Positions 13,691 through 22,870 of a stretch of DNA of 64,000 bases are shown piece by piece. The stretch is taken from positions 5,533,001-5,597,000 of the forward strand of contig JBBPUQ010000002.1 of NCBI GenBank assembly GCA_038501195.1, given 5' to 3'. Position 1 is the stretch's first letter; each line of letters starts with the position of its first letter. The notes beneath the pieces were generated by a model that worked only from the letters and a program-made list of their open reading frames with translations, was not told the origin of the DNA and ran no database searches. The stretch is from Nemania diffusa (Eukaryota > Ascomycota > Sordariomycetes > Xylariales > Xylariaceae). Both the position numbers and the translations under genes were made by a program.

Positions 13691-13810
13691 ATGCCACTTA
13701 ATCTATACAGTTTTAGCGAAGAGCTTCTTGAAACTATTTATAGTGATCTACAGGAGTACCAGTTTTGGCAAGCATTTCAAGACTGCCTAGATAAGGCATG
13801 CTTCGAGTAA
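13691..13810 (+). pseudogene. F-box-like N-terminal fragment, 39 codons
   Basis: A short frame from ATG 13691 to TAA 13810 reads MPLNLYSFSEELLETIYSDL and then 19 more residues. The pattern of hydrophobic residues around EELLETIYSDL resembles the first helix of a fungal F-box (LPEELLxxIxxxL). Nothing that follows extends it, so it is most likely the remnant start of a lost F-box gene. The assignment rests on a short pattern and is weak. Confidence 0.3.
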
Positions 13811-14032
13811 GATTGAATTAGTTATACGACGATCAAGACATTTTCCGAATCCCAGTTCAAAAATCATCTCTCCTAGTCGGGAGTTTTTTAGAAGGTATCG
13901 AGATGCAAAAGAATAGGTGGTAAAATGATCAAATTTCCCCGAGCAGGGTCAGAGAGCTACTCATAGGATAAAATTGCAGAAATGTTCGTTCATTCTTCAA
14001 GAGTAATTTAACATTCCCTTACTGTTAATTTT

Positions 14033-14131
14033 CTTCCCCTTGACCTTGGGTTAGACATCTTCTTTGGGTATCTAGAACTTAAAGACATGCTTGCTCTGGA
14101 ATGTACAGTAATGAAAATCCAACAGCTCTAG
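14033..14131 (+). pseudogene. second F-box-like fragment
   Basis: This frame reads LPLDLGLDIFFGYLELKDML followed by ALECTVM and stops at TAG 14131. It again fits an F-box core (LPxxLxxxIxxxLxxxDLLAL). It has no start codon in frame nearby and no downstream extension. With the fragment at 13691 it suggests decayed F-box sequence between the HET and Ifi-6-16 genes. Confidence 0.3.
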
Positions 14132-14212
14132 CACTGCTCTCAAGTATCTGTAGCATGCACTATGCTAAACAAGAGGTAGTGAGCAGCGTTGGTTATCGAG
14201 ACCGTGCTTCTA

Positions 14213-14838
14213 CTACAGCTTTGCGACAACACCTCCGGTAGTGTCATCCGCATTCTTATGGTTTTCTTCGTCATGGGCCTCATTTCCTAGGGCCCTCGTT
14301 TCATCTCCTTCAGCATCTGCATCCTTGTTTTCCTCTTTCTTTCCCTTCCACAAAATAGATGCAGCGCCAGCAGACGAGGCAACCACGCCACCGAGACCCT
14401 GGACGGCCGCGGAAACTGCTGCGACGCCGTACCCGCCCGCTGCGGCGCTCTGCAGCGTGGCGAAGACGGAGGGGGCCACGACGCTGCCAATGCCGCTCTG
14501 TGCTCCTGCGGCAGCGGTGCCTGGAATGTGTGAGGTTAGCAAGTCATCGTCGAAAGATTCATGCATGCTAGACAGAATCACTACATACCAGCAATGATGC
14601 CGTTCGCGCCGAAGCCGGCAGCGCCAAGCACCGGCGCCGCCACGAGCATCGGTGCGGCGACTAAAACGGCCCCAGCACCCAATGCGGATGCCTTTCCTGG
14701 ATTCGCGGCAGCCCACTCCGTTGCCTGTCTTCCTTTTTCGGTCGCTAGTTGTAGACTTTTCGATCCAAAGTCTCTGGATTGTTCGGCAGAAGCTACTAGA
14801 ACCGCAGACACAATGCTCTTAAGAGAGGTGTGAGACAT
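14213..14838 (-). CDS. Ifi-6-16 (IFI6/IFI27-like) family small membrane protein, 185 aa
   Basis: Two exons, 14838-14589 and 14520-14213. The 68-bp intron has GTATGT...TTCCAG ends, and the join restores a Gly codon; exon lengths 250 and 308 close exactly at the stop. Residues about 53-113 form a long Gly/Ala-rich hydrophobic stretch (GAGAVLVAAPMLVAAPVLG..., then GIGSVVAPSVFATLQSAAAGG), which is the Ifi-6-16 signature shared by animal interferon-induced ISG12 proteins and fungal homologues. The animal proteins are small membrane proteins linked to mitochondria or nuclear envelope and apoptosis; the fungal role is unknown. The N-terminus (MSHTSLKSIVSAVLVASAEQ) is amphipathic and the C-terminus is acidic and charged. 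It lies 0.6 kb downstream of the HET gene, on the opposite strand. Confidence 0.8.
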
Positions 14839-15399
14839 TATGAGCGCTGTGCGGGAATCGAATGATGACGGTTAGATCAAGAAGAGGGAGATCGGGGCGG
14901 ATGTCGTGAGTAGAGTTGTCTGTGAGAATAATTGTGTGAGAATCCGGGGATGGTTTGATGTTTTGGAATCTGTTGGTGGAAGGAAGGCTTATTTATTTCT
15001 AACAAGCTAAGCCTCAATCCAGGCCGACTTCGCCGACCTGGCCAACAGACCAATCAACATATCGCCACCATGCAAGAGCTGACTGTTGTATGTACCTATG
15101 TAAACGGAACATGGTCCAATAGGAGCACGTGCCGATGAGGTGACCCAAACGCACCGAAACAGGTCACAAGGCACAAACGAGTCACAACCTACGCTCAAAA
15201 TCAGGCAGAAATTACTATCAGTGTTTCTAATTAGGTGCTTCAAGCATTATATCTATCGTGTTAAAAGAAAGTCAACTCAAACCGAATGCCTATAATTTCA
15301 CATAAAGTTCCTATGTCGAGGTTTGGCCTACCAAAAACAACGGCCCAAGCCTACCAATTCTAAACACCAATTCTAAACCTCAAAACACCACCAACAAGT
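14839..15399. other. intergenic, no gene seen
   Basis: Upstream region of the Ifi-6-16 gene. An in-frame stretch on the minus strand at 15007-15243 has no coding support, and I annotate nothing here. Confidence 0.5.
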
Positions 15400-15597
15400 T
15401 GTCACGTGATAAAGTAACCAGACCCTACACGGTGGTTATATCTATGGACTTAGCTATATGTAAGGGGCTTTCGGTCCCCCCTATAGATCTAGACGGTCAA
15501 GAATCAATTGATTTATCCATTGAGCCCTAATTATACTACACCCTTCTTCCTAGCTGCCACAGGACTTCTATTCACTCTGTGACTTCCTCCTCTGACA
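15400..15597 (+). repeat. solo-LTR-like repeat, copy A (198 bp)
   Basis: Starts TGTCA and ends TGACA, the TG...CA inverted ends typical of a long terminal repeat. A second, inverted copy lies at 35066-35258. The two share long near-identical stretches, for example GGTGGTTATATCTATGGA, TTCGGTCCCCCCTATAGAT and CTTCTATTCACTCTGTGAC. No internal retroelement sequence and no clear target duplication is visible, so it is either a short solo LTR or a MITE-type element. The last 26 bases also encode the C-terminus of the 15572-15886 minus-strand frame. Confidence 0.75.
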
Positions 15598-15886
15598 TTT
15601 GGCCTCTTGTTGCATTAGCATCGGGGAATTCGACAAGGAACGTAGAAAGGGCGTCTTCGGCAGAAGTCCTAGCTTTTTCCAAGGACCGGAGCATATGGTC
15701 TAGATTATCCAAAGATCCCCGGTTCGACAATATGTCCGGCCGTCCTTTCATCCACTGAAGATCCTGGCCAAGTTTATCAAAAACCACGGCGAGAAATTCA
15801 TCCTGATAAACCAGAAATTGTCGAAAATCCGTCAGAATATAGGAATCCCAGTCCTGGGGTTCGAAGCGGTCGATTGTTTTATACAT
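15572..15886 (-). CDS. hypothetical protein, 104 aa, doubtful
   Basis: Open from ATG 15886 to a TGA within the copy A repeat. The protein is acidic, hydrophilic and helix-prone (MYKTIDRFEPQDWDSYILTD...), with no domain I recognise. The final eight codons come from the repeat, so the natural end may have been replaced by the insertion. It starts 43 bp from, and divergent to, the 15930 frame. It may be a fragment of a larger decayed gene. I give it low confidence because it has no recognisable family and no splice structure. Confidence 0.35.
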   Translation of the reverse strand: MYKTIDRFEPQDWDSYILTDFRQFLVYQDEFLAVVFDKLGQDLQWMKGRPDILSNRGSLDNLDHMLRSLEKARTSAEDALSTFLVEFPDANATRGQMSEEEVTE

Positions 15887-15929
15887 GTCATTAGAGAACT
15901 CATCATAGACCCTATTTCGTCAACCTGAA

Positions 15930-16481
15930 ATGTTCCTTTCATCATTTATTCCCAAACTTATCTATGACTCCGACTCCACCTCCACCTCCGCCCATATTCC
16001 ATCGAGCCCGACCGGCGAGGACTCCCCTCGACCCACTTCGCCCATGATGTCCAAGACGTCGGAGGGAGATCAGGCTATAAGGCCTGGCAGGGAGAAAAAA
16101 TTCGAGACACCGTACAACGAGTTCGCAGCTCGTCTACCGAGGGGTCTTAAGGAATATGAGGAATGGAATACTCACTTAAGGAAAGAACTCGGCAGTAGAG
16201 AGAACGTACGTGAGTATCATAAATGGGCGAGGAAACAGAACGAAGAACCACGTCTAGATTCATCGCTAGCTGCCTTGGCGAAATCAATCCCTTTCGCGAA
16301 CTGGATATACGGAAATACTTCTACGGACCAGCTCAACTCCGTCATCCGCGACACTCGCTACCGCACCATTCGCCAAGTACAAGACCTACAGTGCAGATAT
16401 GACGACTTTCGAGTTTATATTCTACAACGACCAGACGGAGAAGAATATTTTGTAAAGGTCTCTTTAGTATTCATTGGCTAA
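15930..16481 (+). CDS. hypothetical protein, 183 aa, probably a broken gene
   Basis: ATG 15930 opens a frame with a Ser/Thr/Pro-rich N-terminus, then a charged region (KFETPYNEFAARLPRGLKEY) and a possibly folded C-terminal part (YRTIRQVQDLQCRYDDFRVY). A GTAAAG donor-like site at 16452 lies just before the stop, suggesting the last nine residues are intron read-through. The only good acceptor nearby (TGTCAG ending 16621) would lead to a stop after about 20 codons, so no in-frame continuation exists. The function is unknown. I read it as the 5' part of a gene whose 3' part (see 16611) is now out of frame. Confidence 0.35.
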   Translation: MFLSSFIPKLIYDSDSTSTSAHIPSSPTGEDSPRPTSPMMSKTSEGDQAIRPGREKKFETPYNEFAARLPRGLKEYEEWNTHLRKELGSRENVREYHKWARKQNEEPRLDSSLAALAKSIPFANWIYGNTSTDQLNSVIRDTRYRTIRQVQDLQCRYDDFRVYILQRPDGEEYFVKVSLVFIG

Positions 16482-16610
16482 CAGGGTGTACGTATGTCTA
16501 CTAATCTCTTGATTCCTGGTCAAAGGAGTGGAGGATTGTTTTTTTATGTAATAGCTGGAGGCGACCTATAGGATCAACGGCACTAGTAGCTAAGTTATTC
16601 ATATCGCTGA

Positions 16611-16940
16611 ATGCATGTCAGGAGCTTCATCCACTGTCTACCGCACATGAAAGTTTGCATGTCCATATTCGATGCCCCGAGTAATGACCTCCGTGATAAC
16701 TTTCGTGATAGCCTTGCCGATCTCCAGCACAAGGTTAACAAGCACATCCTCGATCCAGTATTACATTATCCTCTAGGGCGAGACACCCAGGTATTCACCA
16801 TCTTGGTGGCACATGTGGCCAAACTCCACCACCGGATCTCCATCACCGATCCATTCTTTATTGGGAATCCATCCGAGCGTGTCTGGGGTACGTGTGGCAT
16901 ATTGCAATCCAAGTGCAGGCGCGTGCAACTTCTAGCATGA
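16611..16940 (+). pseudogene. out-of-frame continuation fragment
   Basis: In this frame the stretch IFDAPSNDLRDNFRDSLADL followed by QHKVNKHILDPVLHYPLGRD has the look of folded, helix-rich protein and runs to TGA 16940. It cannot be joined to the 15930 frame with a canonical intron without hitting a stop, so it is best described as a relic. The antisense strand over 16766-17208 is also open in overlapping frames, so the coding strand here is not certain. Confidence 0.3.
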
Positions 16941-17822
16941 CACCACCCCTCGGGAAACGAAAAGAACTCAACCTGGTCGCTCGCAATTGGGCTAAAGGCA
17001 AAGGTCAACTCGCGGAAGGGGAACGAATCCGGACTCCAATCCCTCCTAAGCAAGATGCTATCGTCCTTATAATTGATAAAGTCTTGGCTAGCCCATATGT
17101 GAGAAAAGTCTTCCTATTCTGTGCGATATTTGTCTTCGGGGTGACGAAGCGGTAGTGATATTTGATATTGGGTTTCAGGTCGGGCGGTTCCGGAGAAAGG
17201 GAGGCCATTTGCTCCTCGGGGCAAAAGTTGGGGAAAAGGTGGGATCCACCTGATGGAAAGAGTACTCGAGGTCCCGAATCCTCATCTCGCCTTTTCGTGT
17301 GTTGTCTCCTAGTTGCCAGTATCTGCCATGGTGCAATAAAGAGACTTCATTGTCAATGTCAAAGAGATAGGTGCAGTAGAGGGCGCAGGGAGCTAAGTAT
17401 GAAAGCCTAAGGGAACTATCAATAGATCGGAACTTGTCAAGGCGGGGTGGACAACAGTTGCGGATCAAGCTGAAAAGTCTGTCGAACCCATTTTGCTTGA
17501 TCCCAAGCATCATTTGTCGTGGCTCAGGTCATACTGTGATTATTTAGTATGAAGTTCAAAAAAGGCGCATGTTGAAAGAACGCAGGACATATAAATAACA
17601 AATTAAGTTAATGGGAACACATTCACAGGATAGAGTGCGGTGTAGTTTATAGCTGAGAACTCATTATTATCTGTGGAGAACTACTCTATTGACGCAAAGA
17701 CCTGTCTGTAATAGCTTCCACCAACCCAAACCCGAACCTAGCCCCAGACCAAGAACCAAAGTGGTGGCATGCCCCAAAGTCATTACCTCCAAATCCGAGA
17801 CAAAAACCTCCCCCCTTCAGGA
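16941..17822. other. ambiguous former coding DNA, no intact gene
   Basis: Several short frames are open on both strands (for example minus 17005-17208 and 17175-17513), but none joins into a gene and none shows a family motif. I treat the interval as decayed sequence, then the 3' flank of the zinc-finger gene. Confidence 0.35.
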
Positions 17823-18788
17823 TTAGTGGCCCCGAGGAGCCAGGCGGTTATGTCTCTTGATGCATCTCTGGACCGTATCTGATCTGGTGTGAACGCGGGC
17901 CCTAGTGCATCCTGGCCACGGGCACCACTTTTTATCTACACCAGACCGGATTGCCTCGCGCTGGTGCTCATGAAAGTGGTTGGTCAGATCCCACTCTGTG
18001 GCTGCGGTATATCCACAACCAGGCCAATAGCAGATTCTGCCAACATGTCTGTCCCGAATGTGCGTGCCTAGGGCTCCCTTCTTTTCATAAAGCTTTCCAC
18101 AGTGGTGACATTCCAGGCCGTGGGGCTCATTGTGATTTTCATTGGGGGCCTCGTTCTCCTCCTCGTGATTGCCATTGACAGGTACCTCATTCTCCTCGTC
18201 ATGAGATGCCTCATTCTCCTCGTCATGGAGTTCCTCATTCTCCTCGTAATAAGGATCCTCTTCAGGTTCTCCTCTTGGAGTCTCTTCGCGATTCGCTCTG
18301 GGACTCTCTTGGCGGTTCACTCCAGGGCTGTCTCCGGCCCGGACCACTTCCATTCGTCTGGGGACGGGTTTCGGCTGGCCACATGCGTGGCATGGAGAAC
18401 GAGCCAAATTAAGCTCGTTATGGCTGTCAGCGCTGGGTATTTCCTCATGCGCAAAAAAGCGGTCGATGATGGACGAATGCGCCATACTTCGAATGTCATC
18501 GTTGGCAACGTAGTCTGCCATATCGAGGTCAAGGGCCATTAAGGCCTCGTCCTCCTCTCCATCCATGTTCTCTTCGGGGCCCTCTTCCGATGGCTCCTGG
18601 GTGTTGTCGCGGCTGGGTATGTGGAAGAAACTGGCCGCATTCTGCATCGAGGTCGCGTTTCTTGAAACTGCGGCAGCACTTTCCTCAGCGCGGGCGTCTA
18701 TGCTGTTCGCGGGATGGAACGACCAGGGGCTTCGATAGCCAGCACTGGAGCTGTGCTGGCTGGCCACGGGGGAATCTTGGTGTGCCAT
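17823..18788 (-). CDS. C2H2 zinc-finger protein, 321 aa
   Basis: I chose ATG 18788 (ACAATGG context); the frame is open ten codons further but only with TTG. The C-terminus carries zinc fingers. Finger 1 (residues about 227-246) is C-x2-C-x12-H-x4-H. Finger 2 (253-275) is C-x4-C-x12-H-x3-H. A third at 289-313 starts CPWPGC but ends C-x3-H and is degenerate. An acidic, Glu/Asn-rich block in the middle (about 185-222) contains imperfect repeats of DEENEA type. The N-terminal half is Ser/Asp/Glu-rich and probably disordered. The protein is likely a nuclear DNA- or RNA-binding factor; targets are unknown. Single exon, isolated between decayed sequence and a 3 kb gene-free stretch. Confidence 0.75.
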   Translation of the reverse strand: MAHQDSPVASQHSSSAGYRSPWSFHPANSIDARAEESAAAVSRNATSMQNAASFFHIPSRDNTQEPSEEGPEENMDGEEDEALMALDLDMADYVANDDIRSMAHSSIIDRFFAHEEIPSADSHNELNLARSPCHACGQPKPVPRRMEVVRAGDSPGVNRQESPRANREETPRGEPEEDPYYEENEELHDEENEASHDEENEVPVNGNHEEENEAPNENHNEPHGLECHHCGKLYEKKGALGTHIRDRHVGRICYWPGCGYTAATEWDLTNHFHEHQREAIRSGVDKKWCPWPGCTRARVHTRSDTVQRCIKRHNRLAPRGH

Positions 18789-21785
18789 TGTATCGAAAGG
18801 TATAGATATGTGATACAATATGGGAAGCTTTGCGTGATAAACTATAGTTTAGGTCTATTGGACCCAGTACGTTAGAGATATATTCAAAGGGGCTTGCAGT
18901 AAGGTATCAAGGAATAGATATAACTTACGCTCGGAGGTAGACAGTAGAGTGTCGTGATGGAGTATTGGGGTGAAGGTGGTGATAATATTGTTAAACTGTA
19001 GTTGTTTAACAACCAACAGTAGGTGAGGAAACAGTTGAGTAACTGTGCACGGATGGATGAGGGTATGTGAATATGTATGAGGGTGTGTGTATTTAGAGTG
19101 CGTGTTGTGAGTTAGAAAAAGCGAGTTAGGAAAAAGAGGAAGAAAGGTAGAGAAGTGCGACAGGGTCGACGAATTTATATAGACATAGCACAGAGTGACT
19201 TCATAGGTAACTCCATCAAGTCCATCATTGAATGGACGCGTAGTTGCCAAAACAACACGGCAATGACGGGTGCATTGAAACTCGGATCCACAACCCAAGT
19301 CATAATACGGCAACCACGGTGAATACAAGCAGTACGTACACCGCGTAATCCGCGCTAGGTGAGGGTATAACGATTTAAGAAGAGACGTGTGTGTTTGCCA
19401 CCCATAATGGGCATGGCATGGAGTACGTATATATAAGGGGAGGGAATGGTTTGAACTGCTACCTGAGCACAGGGTAGATAGGGAATGAGTGTGCATAATC
19501 AGAAAGGAAGAGAGCTCAGGACAATGAATTATATACTAGTGACCCTGAGTTGTAATTGTTTGCTATTAGAATTTGATCCACTTTTCATACTCTCCGCCGA
19601 TTTGATAGGTTTACTCACATTTGAGCATTGTTTATAGCCCGAGGATATGACCTTTCTCGGGCTTCGTTTTTGAGGAGTCTTCTCCCCAATGGCTCGAAGA
19701 GCACTTAAATATCAACTGCTTGTTGTTCAAAGTATGTAATGGCTAGGTTTATACTTGGAAATATATCGTGATAGTTAAATATCTCATAAATAGAAGAAGT
19801 CGCTTTAGTCTTAATAGTTCTGATAACTCGTCATACTGCTGTCACATCGCTAAACCTCGTACAATACGTACCTAGTGCTTGTACCGACAACCCCCCTAAA
19901 TTGTAGTTTAGCCCAGTGGGAACAATTACTAGCTTTGCTTGTTCTGCTCGCTGTATTGGAACGTCTCTCCTACAAGAGGTTGCCTAGGTATAGCCTCATT
20001 GCCAAGCACAACGTCAACTCAACAAACGATTTGAAATGTTTGCGTTCTGAAATGAAAATGACTCTAACTCAGCAATATTTTTGATGCTAGTAAACTTGGC
20101 AGCTATCGTGTTGTCAATGGGCCTGTGTGCTATTTGCCTTCGTGGACCTACTTGCTATAACCCTTGAGTCACAATTTCACAGCACAATTGGCTAAAGCCC
20201 TTCATTACGTTGAGCCGGGGGCAGGCGGTCTACTAGTTGCTACCTACATCTCTAGCGCGATACAAAAGTGTTGGGGCAACTCCAGGTCTAGTCTCCCCGA
20301 TAGGGGTAGTAGACCGGAGCCTAAGGCGCAAAACATAATTTGCTTAATAGAAAAACGAGAAGCTAGGATTGAGTCTACTACCTTTATCGAAGTAGAATTT
20401 CCGAGTTACGAGCTAATAACTAGACAAGAGAGAAAGTAGAAGTTTCTTATATAACGCGTAGAAACTTCAGGATGGAATTGAATAGGGATAGCAGTGGTTT
20501 ATAGCCCTTCTAATGTCAATAGAGGTGTTACGGATGTAGTTACCGTGTGCTTGTGTAATGAATTGTGGAAACTCAACAATAGAAGAGTTCATAAAAAAGA
20601 GGACGGGAGAATTGGCTACAGAGGATACGTACTTAATACCAATAGACAATGATAACCATTGAGCGGGAGCTGGAAAATCGGCGCATGATAGTGGTCCATA
20701 GAATCAATAACGATATGTAATCGAAACTCGCAGATAACAGGAAGTTCTGAATTAAGACGGGTTCAGGTACAATGTACTTTTGCAGTGAATAAAGCTCTTG
20801 TTTGCTAGATCTAGTTCATAACTTGCGTGTTTGTCAATGAGTCACGAGGGACTCTATTGACTCTACCTCATCTAGAACCGGGTTGCGTTAGATAGAGCAG
20901 GTTCATAGCGGTAATGGATTTTATGTAATCCACCGGCGGAGCATCGAATAAGGGCGAGAGGTGGGGTTTCACCTCTCAATCTGCCTCTTAGATTTAATGC
21001 CGGACATGCAGCAAAAAGGCAGATATTAGATAAGCCGTGATACCATCAATGCCAACCAAGAGACGAGTCGCCCATAAATGGCAATGAGGGCATCAGGGGC
21101 AGATCTGTGTGACAGAGCTTGGATGATGTCATTCGGCAAAAATTATGAGGAGGATGATCAGCCACCGGCTTCACGCCCCAACTCCTTTACGAAGCCCACG
21201 AACCAAAAAGAAAACGAGCTGTACGAGAACTAGCTCTTGTGAGAGTGCATACTATTCATAGTTCATCTACCGAATGTACCGTACCGTACAGTACCGTGCT
21301 ACCTGCCAACTCCGCAATGTTATCAAAGAGACCAACCGCCCAGAAGAAGAAAATGGGCACAAGACAGACAACGCAAGCCTCGGACCGAAATAGATGAGGG
21401 ATCTCAACAAACAGGGTTGTGGTCCCGCAGGGGTATACCGTAGAAATTGACGCCACAGAATGATCAATGATGATGACGATAAACGACCCAAAGCCAAGGG
21501 CCGGGATGAGTAAAACAAGAGTGCGAAAAGAAGAAGAAAAGCTAGAGTACATTAAGGCCTTCTGCTCCGTAGGCAGAAGTGCCGTCTGATCTGCTCAACA
21601 TCTACCTGCGATTGAAGGCGAATTTGTGCATGTTTGTATGTATGTCACTGCAACCGTAACTGGAGTAGTAGTCTCCCTACTGCTACCGAATATGGCATGT
21701 GGTGAGAAAGCAAGACAAGTTCATGACAGTGTCGAGAACAGTGTATGCTACTGTATCTCACAGCAAGCCAGACGCCGGTGTGGAC
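18789..21785. other. gene-poor intergenic region
   Basis: Contains long open but low-complexity frames (minus 18855-19496, made of GT-rich repeats) and short frames at 19875-20439 without family resemblance. A minus-strand frame at 21256-21552 starts with ATG and has hydrophobic segments, but it lies where the 3' untranslated region of the CRIB gene is expected and shows no family motif. I annotate no gene. Confidence 0.5.
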
Positions 21786-22870
21786 CTAGATGACATTGTC
21801 CTCGGCAGACAGGGGGGTGCCAGGGATGACCTGTGGGACTCGGAGCATTAGCATCTGACGAATCTCTTGGCGGTATAAGTGAGGGAGATCGATAGGACTG
21901 CTTAGTGTGGGTTTTTGGCACGAGTGACACGCGCGAGGGGGCGGGAAATAAGCGAAATTGAAACACGGGAGGGAGTGAGCAGAGGGGAATGCCGATGGCG
22001 ACGTGACGTTAAAATAAAGACCAAAAAATAAAAAATAAACTTACCAGGACGGCGGGCGTGACGGTTCGCGCCGGAGAGGGTGGAGCTCGGGGGCCTTGCG
22101 GGGGCTACCGAAAGCGGAGGGCGAGTGCGAGCCATCGCTGCTGTGATGGATACCGAGACGGGACGCGGCCGCCTTCTCCCGCAGGATGGCGATGCTACGT
22201 AGAACGAAGAGGTCAGCCGCAAGACGCCTGAAGCCACAATTCATGCGCGAAATTCCATAGCGGCGAAGTGAGACGAGAGAGATGGGAACGCCCGAGTGGA
22301 ACCGTGGGGCTGAAACATGACAAAGGAGACTAGCGAGACGAGCTAGGGACAAGCAGCGTTGCAGTGGCGCGCGCGGTGCTATGCTATGTATCTCCTGTAT
22401 GTAGTTGGAGGAAAGGAGGAGGAGAGGGGGGGTAGAGAAGGGGGTGCGTAGGACAACGGCGTGGTGTGTGGGTGTGTGAGGGAAAGTGAGTGAGAGAGAG
22501 GCAGAAAAGTGCTAAAGTTGCGATGATGATGATGACGATGATCAGACATGGAGGACTTACTCGTCTTCAGAGAGGCCAGGGAGACTGATGCTCTCGTGCT
22601 TGAAGTTGAATGGCGCAGACTAGAGGTGAGAGCGAGCGTCAGCATTTTCTATAATTGAGGGCACGATAACCTTGGCGAGGTCGGAGCTCGGAGGTATCAT
22701 GGTGAGGAGTAGGAGGATGCAGACGCAAAGAAAAAAAAAAGCGTTCAACTTACGATGTGGAGAATGTGAGAGTTGCGCTTCTCGTTCGCAGCAGCAGCAG
22801 CAGCCTTGGACTTCATGCCGACGAGACGCTGTAGGCGCGAGGTGAAGCTCTTGATTGGAAGGCAGATCAT
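21786..22870 (-). CDS. small CRIB-motif (Cdc42/Rac-binding) protein, 145 aa, four exons
   Basis: Exons 22870-22754, 22619-22561, 22194-22045 and 21897-21786; introns of 134, 366 and 147 bp all start GTAAGT and end AG, and total coding length 438 closes at TAG. The join of exons 1 and 2 creates HISAPFNFKHESISLPG (residues 38-54), which fits the CRIB consensus I-S-x-P-x-x-F-x-H used by effectors to bind GTP-loaded Cdc42/Rac. The first exon encodes a basic start (MICLPIKSFTSRLQRLVG) and an Ala6 run from a GCA/GCT repeat. The C-terminus has a Ser/Pro-rich stretch and then PIDLPHLYRQEIRQ... to AEDNVI. A role in polarity signalling is inferred from the motif. The last acceptor could be three bases earlier, adding one residue. 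Introns 2 and 3 are unusually long for the region. Confidence 0.72.

Noticed and set aside
16766..17513. Overlapping minus-strand frames with ATG starts
   Set aside because: They overlap plus-strand protein-like sequence, cannot be joined into one gene and carry no motif; kept only as ambiguous decayed DNA.
18855..19496. 213-codon minus-strand frame
   Set aside because: Low-complexity Ser/His/Thr/Leu sequence from GT-rich repeats, with no domain; it lies in the upstream flank of the zinc-finger gene.
20164..20439. 91-codon plus-strand frame
   Set aside because: Starts with TTG, not ATG, and has no homology pattern or splice context.
21256..21552. 98-codon minus-strand frame with hydrophobic segments and an ATG
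   Set aside because: It lies directly downstream of the CRIB gene stop on the same strand, probably its 3' untranslated region, and overlaps another open frame. No family resemblance.
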